This document shows, piece by piece, positions 1-9,405 of a DNA stretch of 64,000 nucleotides (position 1 is the stretch's first letter; each line of letters begins with the position of its first letter). The stretch is taken from contig JBFWRV010000013.1 in the NCBI GenBank assembly GCA_050248715.1, forward strand, positions 1 to 64,000, read 5' to 3'. Made by a program: the position numbers and the translations under genes. Under the pieces are notes generated by a model. It did not search any database. It had not been told where the DNA came from and worked only from the letters and a program-made list of their open reading frames with translations. Origin of the DNA: AWTP1-13 sp050248715 (lineage in GTDB: Bacteria > Pseudomonadota > Alphaproteobacteria > Rhizobiales > Hyphomicrobiaceae).

Positions 1-139
1 CGGCGGCCGGAAGGATGGCGCCTCCACGCGAGCAGTGAGTGCGGCATCGCAAGCCCCTCCCCGAGAGGACGGCCGAAGCAGAGGCGGCTGAAGAGCGAAC
101 AGGCTTTGCAAGTTCAAGTTTGAAGAAGGACCGAACGCT

Positions 140-1456
140 GTGGCCATCATATTGAAGGGAGGGCTTCTGATCGACGGCTCAGGCCGCGAGCCTATTCCCG
201 ATGCGACGATTGTCCTGGACAAGGGCGTCATTGCGCGCGTCGAGACGGCGCGCAAGGTCGTACCGCAAAGCGACGACACCGTCATCGATGCGCAGGGCCG
301 GACCCTGATGCCCGGGCTGATCGATGCGCACACGCATCTTGGCTATCACAGCCGGCAGCCGGACGTGTGGACGCAGGAGCTCAAGGAGTCGGTCGAGCTC
401 AATACGCTCTATGCAGCCGCCAACGCTCGCGCCATCCTCCACTGCGGCTTCACGGCGATTGGCGATGGCGGATGTCGCGGCTTCCTCTCATCGGCTGTCC
501 GCGATGCCGTTGCCAATGGGACCATCGAGGGCCCCCGGGTCCGGGCTGCCGGCGCGATCATCTGCGGGGAGGCCGGACTGCTCGACAACACCCCGCCCTG
601 GTCCGAGGCCCGCACGCACGCCAGCCTCGGCATGATGGTGACCGGTACCGATGAGGTGCGCCGCGCCGTCCGCAGGCAGGTCAAGGGCGGGGTCGACTGG
701 ATCAAGGTTGCGGCCAGCGGCGTTGCGGGCTCGTCCTGGAGCAGCGCCGAGACCGACGACCTCAGCTACGAGGAACTGCACGCTGCAGTCGTGGAGGCCA
801 GGAAGTACCGCCGGCCGGTTCATGCCCATGCCCACTCGATCGGCGGCATAAAGGCCGCCATTCGTGCCGGGGCGATTTCGATTCATTCCGCCGAGTACGC
901 GGACGACGAGGCCATCGAGGAGATGCGCAAAGCGGGTGTGTATTTCAGCCCGACCATTGCCTGGCTGCATGCGCGCTGCATGCCGCAATTCGGTGCCCCG
1001 ACCGACCCGGAGTTTCGCGCGGAAGCCTGGAGCGCGTTCGAGGCCTCGCGCCGGATGCTTACACAGGGGAAGTCGCTTGCCGAGGTCCTTGCGCTTGGAA
1101 CTGACGCGGCCCACAGGTTCCCGCATGTGCCGGACGGCGTGATCGAGATGCAGTACTTCGTCGCGCTGGGTTTCACTCCGATGCAGGCAATTGTGGCTGC
1201 CACGAAGAATGCAGCCGCAGCGATTGGATGCGGGGAGAGTCTCGGCCAGTTGCAGGCCGGCCGGATGGCCGACGTCCTGATGGTGGAGGGAAACCCCGCC
1301 GAGGACGTCTCGATTCTGAGGAACAAGCGCCATATTGTCCGCATGTGGAAAGGCGGCGTCGAGGTTGCCCTTCCCAAGGAGCGCGGCCGCATCGGCGTGG
1401 ACTTCGATCCTGCACTTTGGCTCCGGCATGATTTCGAGCAGCTTTCGGCGGCTTGA
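140..1456 (+). CDS. Metal-dependent amidohydrolase (imidazolonepropionase/Xaa-Pro dipeptidase-like)
   Basis: A 438-residue cytosolic amidohydrolase-superfamily protein. It has the family order: a beta-rich N-terminal part, the metal-binding H64-x-H66 in GLIDAHTHLG, a probable bridging lysine K189 in DWIKV, H228 and H230 in PVHAHAH, H249, and the catalytic aspartate D322 in LGTDAAH. The C-terminal GRMADVLMVEGNP segment is typical of this group. The start is a GTG preceded by an AAGGA-type ribosome site. The M19 dipeptidase gene follows 125 bp downstream on the same strand, so the pair may act together on peptides or cyclic amides. The substrate cannot be read from the sequence; the superfamily assignment is secure. 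Confidence 0.9.
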   Translation: MAIILKGGLLIDGSGREPIPDATIVLDKGVIARVETARKVVPQSDDTVIDAQGRTLMPGLIDAHTHLGYHSRQPDVWTQELKESVELNTLYAAANARAILHCGFTAIGDGGCRGFLSSAVRDAVANGTIEGPRVRAAGAIICGEAGLLDNTPPWSEARTHASLGMMVTGTDEVRRAVRRQVKGGVDWIKVAASGVAGSSWSSAETDDLSYEELHAAVVEARKYRRPVHAHAHSIGGIKAAIRAGAISIHSAEYADDEAIEEMRKAGVYFSPTIAWLHARCMPQFGAPTDPEFRAEAWSAFEASRRMLTQGKSLAEVLALGTDAAHRFPHVPDGVIEMQYFVALGFTPMQAIVAATKNAAAAIGCGESLGQLQAGRMADVLMVEGNPAEDVSILRNKRHIVRMWKGGVEVALPKERGRIGVDFDPALWLRHDFEQLSAA

Positions 1457-1581
1457 GGCACCTTCATGCAAGGAGCAGCGCTGTAGGATCAGGCGCGGCG
1501 CACATGCCCGGAGCGGCGGCGCCCTTGCCGTGAATGGTTGAGAGTTCCGCTTCGCAAGCAAGAGAAGGGTGAGACCGCCCG

Positions 1582-2676
1582 ATGCCCAGAACAGCATCCG
1601 AGGTGCACAAGGACGCCATCGTGGTTGTCGGCCACAGCGACATCATCGCTTCCGACGTCGACTGGCGTCGGGAGGCCGGCGAGCGGAACGTGCTGGAACG
1701 GCGACATCTCCCCACGCTCAGGAAGGGCGGGGTCACAGTGGTGTGCGATCACGTCGGTGGTGACGCTCCCTACGGCTATCTGCCCGCAACGCGCCTGTCG
1801 ACGGACTATCTGCAGCGCTTCATGCGGGCACTCGACCACACCTATGCGGAGCTGTCCGAAAGCGACGGCTTACTGCTCGCAACGACGACGGAGGATATAC
1901 GGCGCGCCAAGCGCGAAGGGAAGGTTGCGGTCGTCATCTGCCTCGAAGGCGCCTCGCCCCTCCAGGGCGAGATTTCCTACCTGCGCAATTTCTACAGGCT
2001 GGGGTTGCGCTGCATCGGGTTGACGCACGATGTGCGTAATAGCCTCGGCGATGGCATCCGTGAGCGCAGCGGGGGCGGCCTGACGCATTTCGGCGTGAGC
2101 GTTGTCGAGGAATGCAATCGTCTCGGCATCGTCGTGGACGTGTCGCATCTTTCCGACAAGGGCACTGCGGATGCTCTCGAAGTCAGCAAGCAACCGATCG
2201 TTGCTTCCCACTCCAATGCGCGCGCGCTCTGTCCGCATCCCCGAAACCTGCCCGACGAGCTGATCCGGGGCATCGCCCGTGGCGGCGGCATGGTTGCGTT
2301 TCACGCATTGAATGCGCTTGTCGGCACGCAATCCGAGCCGAGCCTCGACGATCTGTTGCGGCACATCGCCCACATCGCCGAGATCGGGGGAACCGACTGC
2401 ATTGGTATCGGACCGGATCTCATGGAGAATTGGGATCCCACCATCTTCACGTCCGTGACGGACAGGAGCTCGAGGGTGAATGGCATCCCGGTCGGAAAGC
2501 TCGACTGGCGGTACCCGAAGGGCATTCAATCGAATGCGGACCTTCCGAATCTCACGGAGAGGCTATTGAGGATGGGATTCAGCGCGGACGACGTGACCAA
2601 ATTCCTCGGCGGCAATTGGATGCGCGTTTTCGAAGCCGTCTGGAGGAAGCCCAATGGCAAGGGCGCGGGCGCATAG
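1582..2676 (+). CDS. Membrane dipeptidase-like protein (peptidase family M19)
   Basis: A 364-residue zinc dipeptidase of the renal dipeptidase family, which hydrolyses dipeptides and sometimes D-amino-acid-containing ones. Visible metal ligands are H18-x-D20 near the N-terminus, E122 in ICLEGASPL, H189 in VDVSHL and H210 in ASHSNAR. The later GGTDCIGIGPD segment is also characteristic. There is no signal peptide, so it is probably cytoplasmic. Length is close to the bacterial family norm. It lies just downstream of an amidohydrolase on the same strand, suggesting a small peptide-degrading pair. Substrate preference is unknown. Confidence 0.9.
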   Translation: MPRTASEVHKDAIVVVGHSDIIASDVDWRREAGERNVLERRHLPTLRKGGVTVVCDHVGGDAPYGYLPATRLSTDYLQRFMRALDHTYAELSESDGLLLATTTEDIRRAKREGKVAVVICLEGASPLQGEISYLRNFYRLGLRCIGLTHDVRNSLGDGIRERSGGGLTHFGVSVVEECNRLGIVVDVSHLSDKGTADALEVSKQPIVASHSNARALCPHPRNLPDELIRGIARGGGMVAFHALNALVGTQSEPSLDDLLRHIAHIAEIGGTDCIGIGPDLMENWDPTIFTSVTDRSSRVNGIPVGKLDWRYPKGIQSNADLPNLTERLLRMGFSADDVTKFLGGNWMRVFEAVWRKPNGKGAGA

Positions 2677-2903
2677 CGAACCGGGCCCGTCATGCGGCGA
2701 AATACGCTTCCATGATTGCGCAATACCGGCGCGCGAACGTGCTGACACCCGCAATGCAACATCCAGCGTCATGCCCGGCGTCAGGACATGCCTCCGGCAT
2801 AGGGTGGGCATGCACGCGGCAGCGCCCGGCTACGCCGCGATGGTTGCGTGGGGCGATGACGATCCGGAAGACGAAGATTGGCGGGGCGGATCAAAAATGA
2901 CCG

Positions 2904-3545
2904 CTAGAAGCTGAGCGGAGTATTCACCCAGAGCACCTTTGCCTCGATATTGCCTGGATTTCTATAACCGTGCGGCAACGACGATTTGAAGAAGAAGGCG
3001 TCTCCCTCCTCGACAGTATACGTTGCGCCGTCGACGATCAGCTCGAGCTTTCCTTCAAGGATGAAACCGACCTCCTCTCCTTCGTGCTGAATGCAGCCGT
3101 CGCTCGAGCCCTTCGGCGCGATATGATGGATGTTGGCCTCGATCAGCGTTGCGATGGCGTTCGATACCAGGCGCTCCAGAACAATGCCTTTCCCCTTGAG
3201 CTTCGTCCCCGTCTTGATGGTGGAGCGCTCGCCGCGGCGCATGATCGAAACGGGGCCGATGTCTGCGCGATCCTCCGAGAACAGCCTCGCAACGGCAATC
3301 TCCAGTGAACTGACGAGCCGGTGGAGCATCGCAAGGGATGGCCGCGCCTTGTTGTTCTCAACCTTCGATAGGAAGCCTTCCGTGCACCCCACCTCGTCGG
3401 CCAATTGGCGCAGGCTCATCCCCTTGGTGAGGCGCGCATGCCTCAGGCGGATTCCGATGTCGATATGAGTAGAGCCGCCATTTTTCGTGCGTGTACGGCT
3501 GGTCCTCGAAGGACGCGCGGTCGGCGTTCGGGTGAAGGCCTTCAT
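2904..3545 (-). CDS. XRE-family transcriptional regulator with C-terminal cupin domain
   Basis: From the chosen ATG this is 213 residues: a basic tail, an XRE-type helix-turn-helix at about residues 30-85 (core GMSLRQLADEVG and FLSKVENNKARPS), then a cupin at about residues 120-213 (HEGEEVGFILEGKLEL, GDAFFFKSSLPHGYRNPG). Such proteins are usually cytoplasmic repressors or activators that sense small metabolites through the cupin barrel, often amino-acid or polyamine catabolites. It ends opposite the dipeptidase gene, so regulation of the upstream peptidase pair is plausible but inferred. The reading frame stays open far upstream because of the CRISPR repeats; I placed the start just before the first convincing protein-like sequence. 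Confidence 0.88.
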   Translation of the reverse strand: MKAFTRTPTARPSRTSRTRTKNGGSTHIDIGIRLRHARLTKGMSLRQLADEVGCTEGFLSKVENNKARPSLAMLHRLVSSLEIAVARLFSEDRADIGPVSIMRRGERSTIKTGTKLKGKGIVLERLVSNAIATLIEANIHHIAPKGSSDGCIQHEGEEVGFILEGKLELIVDGATYTVEEGDAFFFKSSLPHGYRNPGNIEAKVLWVNTPLSF

Positions 3546-4321
3546 GGGTCGGCCGAGCCCTGACACGCATCGCAGGAATTGCAGGGGTGATGGGCAGCGG
3601 TTGCCATGGTTGCACAAGTACGGGCGCCGAGAGGGGAGCCTGGACCACAAAGCAACGGCGACCGTGCAACGGCAGGCTTTGGGGTGCCGGCAATGGAGAG
3701 CATGTAGCGATGATACCCAACGCAAGTCGGGAACCGAGCAAGATACACGCGCGAGGATAGAGGTGCAGGTCGGGCGAATGTCAAGAAGTTTGACTTGCTT
3801 GCCTCGCCGCGGCGGGAGCCCGCGACCCCGGAGAGCTTCCGCGCCTCTGGCCTGCCTCCCAACGGAGCCACGCATCGCCGACGGGAAGCCGCCGACCGAC
3901 ATTCCGCCCCGGCAGCATTGGATGTCATTGTCAGCTTGCGCGCTAGGACGACGGCCGATTGCGGTGTCGTTCGCGTGCTCACAAACGCGGCGGCCGCTTT
4001 CTCGCCGGGACCGAGGACACGACCCTCTACCGCCCGAGAGCCAACTTGAGGCGGGCGGCACGTGGTCGCCAAGCCGGCGCTCGATCTTGAGGACCGCTCG
4101 TGCTCCGAGGTTTGCGCCGGGCTCCGCCCCCGGCAGAAACACATTGCGCGAACCTGAAGTGACCGCGCATCCCCCGGAAGGTTCGCCGCGCCGCTGCGGC
4201 GCCGTTGATCGGCACTCACGGGGACAGTCGCGGCCGCGCCCTTGCCACACGCGCTGTTTGCTGACAGGTTCGCGCAAGCGTGCTGATTTCCCGTTCCTTG
4301 ACATCGTGTTAGACACCGACG
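3546..4321. other. 776-bp non-coding stretch, includes presumed CRISPR leader
   Basis: No open frame here gives a protein-like sequence; the long frames on both strands are Arg/Pro/Ala-rich and consistent with GC-rich non-coding DNA. The right end should contain the leader of the CRISPR array, because the degenerate repeats lie at the opposite end of the array. TTGACA at 4298-4303, about 20 bp before the first repeat, could be a -35 element, but no good -10 is visible. The left end is the upstream region of the XRE-cupin gene. No cas gene remnant was recognised. Confidence 0.5.
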
Positions 4322-5218
4322 GTCGCCCGTCACACGCGGGCGCGGATTGAAACACCGTTTCCCTCATCGACCGCGCTAAAGAGCTGGGTCGCCCGTCACA
4401 CGCGGGCGCGGATTGAAACGCGCGCGTTGGGTGGGCAGTAACCTTCGTCGCTGAAGTCGCCCGTCACACGCGGGCGCGGATTGAAACGAGCGCCGCTGCT
4501 TGCTTCTGATCACGAGCAAGATGTCGCCCGTCACACGCGGGCGCGGATTGAAACGTCATCAGAGAACGCGGGCTCGCGCCTGGGAGCAGGTCGCCCGTCA
4601 CACGCGGGCGCGGATTGAAACGATCGCCGGGTGATTTACGCGCATGGTGCGGCGCGTCGCCCGTCACACGCGGGCGCGGATTGAAACTACTATTTCGCGT
4701 TGGGGCGTGGGGTCGGACGATGTCGCCCGTCACACGCGGGCGCGGATTGAAACGCCGTAGGCCGGCGGCTTGCCCTCGCCGGCGACGGTCGCCCGTCACA
4801 CGCGGGCGCGGATTGAAACGGCACACTTGCGCGCTGCAGTAGTCTTGCCGGTAGTCGCCCGTCACACGCGGGCGCGGATTGAAACGCTAGCTCCAGAAGC
4901 ACGTCGGCGTGGCAGCGCGCGTCGCCCGTCACACGCGGGCGCGGATTGAAACTGGGCGGGTGTCGAGATCATCAGCACCCGCCCGAAGTCGCCCGTCACA
5001 CGCGGGCGCGGATTGAAACGTTCAGAAGCCCTCTGACCTCGGTTTCTCAGACGGTCGCCCGTCACACGCGGGCGCGGATTGAAACTGCATGCGCTTCTTG
5101 CGTTTAGCCATCCTGGCAGGTCGCCCGTCACACGCGGTCGCGGATTGAAACCATGTACAGGCATTGGCCCTTTTGGCCGCAGTGTGGTCGCCCGTCACAC
5201 GCGGGTGCAGGTTGAAAC
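4322..5218 (+). CRISPR. CRISPR array, 14 repeats of 32 bp and 13 spacers, type I-C-like repeat
   Basis: The repeat starts GTCGCCCGTCACACG and ends GCGGATTGAAAC (32 bp). Repeats begin at 4322, 4388, 4456, 4523, 4590, 4656, 4722, 4788, 4854, 4921, 4988, 5054, 5120 and 5187. Spacers are 34-36 bp and all different. The first twelve repeats are identical; the repeat at 5120 has one change (G to T) and the last one at 5187 has three, so the right end is the old, trailer end and the leader should lie left of 4322. A short stem (CCCG/CGGG) and the ATTGAAAC tail match type I-C repeats as known from the family. No cas gene is present in the window on either side. Confidence 0.97.
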
Positions 5219-5603
5219 CTGTGCGACCCGCAGCCGAGCAAACACGAGCCGGCCGGAAGGGCTCGGCTGCCCGGAAAGATGAGCCCGGGCAAGCTGAACA
5301 GTAGTCATTTGCGGCCGGCCGGCCGGTGGCCCGTGGATAGGGCGCCATGCTTGGCCGAGGTCCCCTCGCTCGCCGTATCAGCATGCTTTCCGAGCCGTAA
5401 GGCGCAACGCTCCAATCACGGTCCTTTTCGCCCTACCACCTCTGACTACCGGGGTAAGTGGCGCTCCTTTCAGGACCGAGCCCCTTGCGGGAATGGTCGC
5501 GAGGCGAGGTGGCAAGTTGCCGGCGCCAAGGCTACACTGGTGCGCTGCAACAGGTGCAGGAGCCGAGCGGGGCTGTGCAGGGTTGGGAGTGAGGCTGGCG
5601 CAT
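5219..5603. other. 385-bp non-coding stretch downstream of the CRISPR array
   Basis: This stretch separates the trailer end of the array from the winged-helix regulator. Frames on both strands look random. A GC-rich palindromic run (GGCCGGCCGGCCGG) lies near 5312-5326. I see no gene, no further repeat copy and no clear promoter; the ribosome site of the next gene is at 5591-5594. Confidence 0.5.
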
Positions 5604-7325
5604 ATGCCGAGCCAGACTCCACCGCTCGATGGACTTCGGAACCCAATGGTAAACGCGCTGAGATTCCAATCGTTTACCCTGGACCTGGATCGACTGTCCT
5701 TGCGCGGACCGTCTGGCGAAGTGGATTTGAGACCAAAGAGTTTCGAAGTGCTTCGATATCTTGTAGAGCACGCAGGCCGCGTGGTCACGAAGGATGAGGT
5801 GATCAAGGCTGTCTGGCCCGACGTAACGGTCACCGATGAATCCTTGACGCGCTGCGTCAGCGAAGTGCGCCGTGCCATCGGTGATGATGCTCAGCAGATC
5901 ATCAAGACGGTGTCCCGGCGGGGCTACCTTTTCGACTCGACTCTGGTACGGGAGGACGCCGAGCACGCCCGCAACGCGGACTCCATCTTGCCTTCTCAGC
6001 AAGGCGGCATGCCGGTTGCGCCCCAACTGTCGGCGGCACACCGCCCGTCGATTGCCGTGCTCCCTTTTGCAAACATGAGCGGCGACCCTGAGCAAGAATA
6101 CTTCAGCGATGGGATTACCGAGGACATCATCACGGACCTGTCGAAGATCTCAGGGCTCTTCGTGCTGGCACGCAATACGGCGTTTACCTACAAGGGCAAG
6201 GCCGTCAACGTTCAGCAGGCAAGTGCCGACCTCAAAGTCAAGTTCATCCTGGAAGGCAGCGTGCGCAAGGCGGGATCGCGCGTTCGCGTCACCGCACAGC
6301 TCATCGACGGAAGCGAGGGCGGTCATCTTTGGGCCGACCGCTATGACCGCGATCTCGACGATATCTTTGCGATCCAGGACGAGATCACGCGCACGATCGT
6401 TGACCAATTGAAGGTCAAGCTCCTGCCGGAGGAGAAGAGGGCCATAGAGGAATCGCCGACCGGCAGCGGGGAGGCCTATGCCTACTACCTGCGGGGCCGG
6501 CAGTTTCTGCACCGACGCTCGAAGACCTTTCTCGAGCTGGCGCGGCGGATGTTCGCCAAGGCGGCCGAGATCGACCCGCTCTATGCGAAAGCCTACGCCG
6601 GGATCGCGGATTGTGATTCTTTTCTGCGCCTTCACTATGGCGCCGACGTCCCGGTCGAGGGGATTCTGGCGATCAGCGCCAAGGCGCTGGAACTGCAGAA
6701 CGGTCTGGCTGAGGCCCATGCCTCGCGTGGCCTGGCTCTGTCGCTGCTTGGGCGATATGGGGAAGCCATGGCGGAGTTCGACGAGGCATTTGCCGTCGAC
6801 GCGGACCTGTTCGAGGCGCACTACTTCTGTGCCCGCGCCTGCTTCACGCAGGGCAAGCTCGAGGCGGCCGCCGATCATTTTCAGCGCGCAGCGGCCATCA
6901 AGCCGGACGATTGCCAGACGCTTCTCGTGCTGACGGGCGTGCTCCGATCGCTCGGGCGGACGGACGACATGATGGCCGCAGCGCGGGAAGGCGTCGCGCG
7001 TGCGGAACGCGAGCTTGCGCTGCATCCTGAAAACCCGCGGCCCGCATACCTGGGCGCCGGAGGGCTTGCCATCCTCGGTGAGTTCGACCGCGCCAAGGAG
7101 TGGGCCGCACGCGCGATCGCCATAGATCCAGAGGACGTCCTGACCCAGTACAATGGAGCTTGCTTCTACGCGATCGTGGGTGAGCATGAGCGGGCGATCG
7201 ACTTGCTCCTGGGCGTCCTTCCGCGCGCTGGCCGACAGACGAAAGAGTGGGTGAAACGCGATTCCGATCTCGACCCGCTGCGCGCCAATCCCCGCTTTGC
7301 CAAGGTGCTTGAACTGCTGGATTGA
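5604..7325 (+). CDS. Winged-helix regulator with TolB-like and TPR domains (CadC/adenylate cyclase-type)
   Basis: A 573-residue soluble protein. An OmpR/CadC-type winged helix occupies about residues 15-110 (LRPKSFEVLRYLVEHAGRVV, VWPDVTVTDESLTRCVSEVR, VSRRGYLF). A TolB-N-like region follows at about 145-270 (SIAVLPFANMSGDPEQEYFS, DGITEDIITDLSKI, GHLWADRYDRDLDDIF), then several tetratricopeptide repeats run to the C-terminus. This architecture is common in Rhizobiales as a regulator without a cyclase domain. The frame is open to 5493, but ATG 5604 has a GAGG nine bases upstream and the domain begins soon after; ATG 5646 is the alternative. Targets unknown. Confidence 0.87.
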   Translation: MPSQTPPLDGLRNPMVNALRFQSFTLDLDRLSLRGPSGEVDLRPKSFEVLRYLVEHAGRVVTKDEVIKAVWPDVTVTDESLTRCVSEVRRAIGDDAQQIIKTVSRRGYLFDSTLVREDAEHARNADSILPSQQGGMPVAPQLSAAHRPSIAVLPFANMSGDPEQEYFSDGITEDIITDLSKISGLFVLARNTAFTYKGKAVNVQQASADLKVKFILEGSVRKAGSRVRVTAQLIDGSEGGHLWADRYDRDLDDIFAIQDEITRTIVDQLKVKLLPEEKRAIEESPTGSGEAYAYYLRGRQFLHRRSKTFLELARRMFAKAAEIDPLYAKAYAGIADCDSFLRLHYGADVPVEGILAISAKALELQNGLAEAHASRGLALSLLGRYGEAMAEFDEAFAVDADLFEAHYFCARACFTQGKLEAAADHFQRAAAIKPDDCQTLLVLTGVLRSLGRTDDMMAAAREGVARAERELALHPENPRPAYLGAGGLAILGEFDRAKEWAARAIAIDPEDVLTQYNGACFYAIVGEHERAIDLLLGVLPRAGRQTKEWVKRDSDLDPLRANPRFAKVLELLD

Positions 7326-7571
7326 GGACGCGGGTCGGCCGGCATTTGCCAGGCAAAGTTCCCCATTTGTGCCGGACTCCCGGAGGCACCCGCTGCACGA
7401 TCGTGGACAGATTGCGCAGGCAACCCGCATCCCGCCCACCCCGGCAGCCGAAAACTGAACGTTCTCAGATATTTCACGCAAACTTCAGGGAAGCTTCACG
7501 GCAGTTTCAGGACGGGAGCGGTGGCCCGTGATCCACTTGGACCATCATCATCCAGCCATTGCGAGGGTGTC

Positions 7572-8444
7572 ATGATGGTCCAGTCAATGCAGTTTCAGGG
7601 GATTCCCGGTTGGTCTCCCGCTACTGACGCGGCATCGTTCCACCGCACTGCCTGCCCCGGGGAACTCGACGGCGCGCCGATGCTGCGCATCTCGCTGCTT
7701 GACGGCATAGCCTTGTATGTCGGGACCAGGGAGGTGGCCCTCAACCAGCGCAAGGCGCGGGCGCTGATTGCTTATCTCGCGCTGGCACGCGGGATGAGAG
7801 AGACGCGAAGCCGCCTGGTTGGGCTGCTCTGGAGCGAGACAGAGGATGCAAAGGCGCGCGCATCCCTGCGACAGCTGCTGCACCTGTTGCGCGAAATCTT
7901 CGACAGGGAAGGCATCGTCGGCCTGTCGGCCGACAAGGACCTCGTGAGCCTGGATCGGTCGGTCGTCATCACTGATGTGGAGTGGGCTCTGGCAAGCATC
8001 GACCGGGCAGACCCGGTCGCCCCCCTTCTCAATGAGTTTCGCATCACGGACACGTTCCTGCGGGGCTACGAGGATGTCGATCCGGCGTTCTGCACCTGGC
8101 TGAGAACCAAGCGCGAGAACATACGCCAGCAGCTGATCAGAAGGCTCGAAACACAACTGTCCAATCCCTCACATCAGGCCCAGGCCACCGAGCGCATCGC
8201 CCGCGCCCTCTTTCAGGTCGATCCGACCCACGAGATTGCCTGCCAGTATTTGATGCGGGCGTGCGTGGCATCGGGTAACGCGGGGGGGGCCCTGGCTACC
8301 TACAAGCAGCTGTGGGAGCGCCTGGAGCAGGAGTATGACATCGAACCGTCAAAGGCGACGCAACAGCTCGTAGTGACGATCAGGAATGCGGCCGTGGATC
8401 CCCATGGTCTCGACGGAATCCTGCGGGCACCCACACTTCCGTAA
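7572..8444 (+). CDS. SARP/BTAD-domain transcriptional activator
   Basis: A 290-residue protein with a short N-terminal winged-helix-like part (about residues 35-125: ISLLDGIALYVGTREVALNQ, ARALIAYLALARG, LVGLLWSETEDAKARASLRQ) and a bacterial transcriptional activation domain (about 160-275) of TPR-like helices ending ALATYKQLWERLEQEYDIEP. Family members are DNA-binding activators. It stops after the BTAD region and lacks the TolB-TPR module that often follows in this order. It lies 246 bp after the winged-helix/TolB/TPR gene on the same strand, so the two could form a regulatory pair. Start chosen at ATG 7572, with GAGG six bases upstream. Confidence 0.85.
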   Translation: MMVQSMQFQGIPGWSPATDAASFHRTACPGELDGAPMLRISLLDGIALYVGTREVALNQRKARALIAYLALARGMRETRSRLVGLLWSETEDAKARASLRQLLHLLREIFDREGIVGLSADKDLVSLDRSVVITDVEWALASIDRADPVAPLLNEFRITDTFLRGYEDVDPAFCTWLRTKRENIRQQLIRRLETQLSNPSHQAQATERIARALFQVDPTHEIACQYLMRACVASGNAGGALATYKQLWERLEQEYDIEPSKATQQLVVTIRNAAVDPHGLDGILRAPTLP

Positions 8445-8748
8445 CCACGCATTGAGATCGAAGCGTAAGAGAGTTGACCTCGTCGAGCTGGATTCACCGC
8501 GCAGCCGTGCCGGGACAGGTTGAAGAGGCTCGCAGTGATCTGACGGCGAGGACGCCGTGGCGCGCGACGGGCGCGCTCCTGGTTGACTTGGTTGAGCGGC
8601 CATCGAGGGGTTGATCGGCGACAGACCACCGGACCGGCGCGAGCTTTCGGTGAGGTCGCGATTGGGGCTACTACTCGCCCCGCCCCGGCTCTGGTTGAAC
8701 CCTCCCTGTCCCGGGGCCAAGTAACAGTCAAAGTTTGCCGGAGCTCCC
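8445..8748. other. 304-bp intergenic stretch, nothing recognised
   Basis: No protein-like frame on either strand. The last 60 bases must carry the promoter and ribosome site (GGAG at 8741-8744 or so) of the small secreted protein that follows. Confidence 0.5.
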
Positions 8749-9021
8749 ATGAGGATCCCTGCCGCCTTCCTCCTGTCGGCCGCCGTCGTGATGACCGCCG
8801 CAGGCGCCGCTGAAGCCGCCAAGAAGCGAAAACACCACCGTGGGCAATGCGATGTCTACTGCCAGCGATACCCCAGCGCCACGCCGCGGCAGCTCAAGAA
8901 CGCGCGAGCCTACGACCGCGGGGGCGAATACTGGGAGCAGGACCCCAACGCGCATCCCGTCGGCAGCCCGGGCTGGTGGTATTTGAAGGAGCGCGAGGGA
9001 CGCGGCGGACTGCGCTTCTAG
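8749..9021 (+). CDS. Small secreted protein of unknown function
   Basis: A 90-residue protein with a clear Sec signal peptide: MRIP followed by a hydrophobic core (AFLLSAAVVMTAAGAAEA) and an Ala-x-Ala-like cleavage region near residue 23. The mature part begins with a Lys/Arg/His-rich patch (KKRKHHRG), has two close cysteines (GQCDVYCQRY), and ends in Trp/Gly/Tyr-rich sequence (GWWYLKERE). It is probably periplasmic. I do not recognise the family. A ribosome site precedes the ATG and third-position GC is high, so it is very likely real. Neighbours give no clear functional hint. Confidence 0.8.
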   Translation: MRIPAAFLLSAAVVMTAAGAAEAAKKRKHHRGQCDVYCQRYPSATPRQLKNARAYDRGGEYWEQDPNAHPVGSPGWWYLKEREGRGGLRF

Positions 9022-9405
9022 TCTGGGGTGCCGAGCTGTCCGATCCCAGTCTCGGGGAAGGCGGTAATGACCTCGCTCCCGCACCCCCGGACGTGAGCCA
9101 GAACGCGCCGATTGCCCCGGCAGCAGGCTTTCGGGGCTCGACATGGTTCCTGACTGTTGTGTGTCCAACGCCGAGGCGCTGCTGACCCAGGCGACTCGAA
9201 GACGCGCAGGCCCGGGGAGAGGATGCAGGATCGCCCCTACGGGTGTCCCGCAGTCCCCATACAGGGTCCCCGCTGCGGGTTGATCAGTGATCTGCCATCT
9301 TGATCCACAGCAACCCGGATTTCGCCATCGCGCTTCCGGGGATTACCAAGACCAATTCTGCGTTTGCCTCGTCGGCGGACGAACAGAAGAGCAGGTTGGG
9401 TTCAA
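9022..9405. other. 384-bp intergenic stretch, nothing recognised
   Basis: No convincing coding frame on either strand. An imperfect GC-rich inverted segment lies around 9240-9285 (GGGTGTCCCGCAG and following bases). Any promoter for the small gene that follows must lie here. Confidence 0.4.

Noticed and set aside
3487..4350. Long plus and minus frames left of the CRISPR array, considered as cas genes
   Set aside because: Composition is Arg/Pro/Ala-rich without any Cas motif or hydrophobic core pattern; the minus frame is open mainly because the array and GC-rich DNA lack stops.
4464..5384. Minus-strand open frames with repeated FNPRPRVTGD or FQSAPACDGR
   Set aside because: They are translations of the CRISPR repeats; the periodicity comes from the array, not from a repeat protein.
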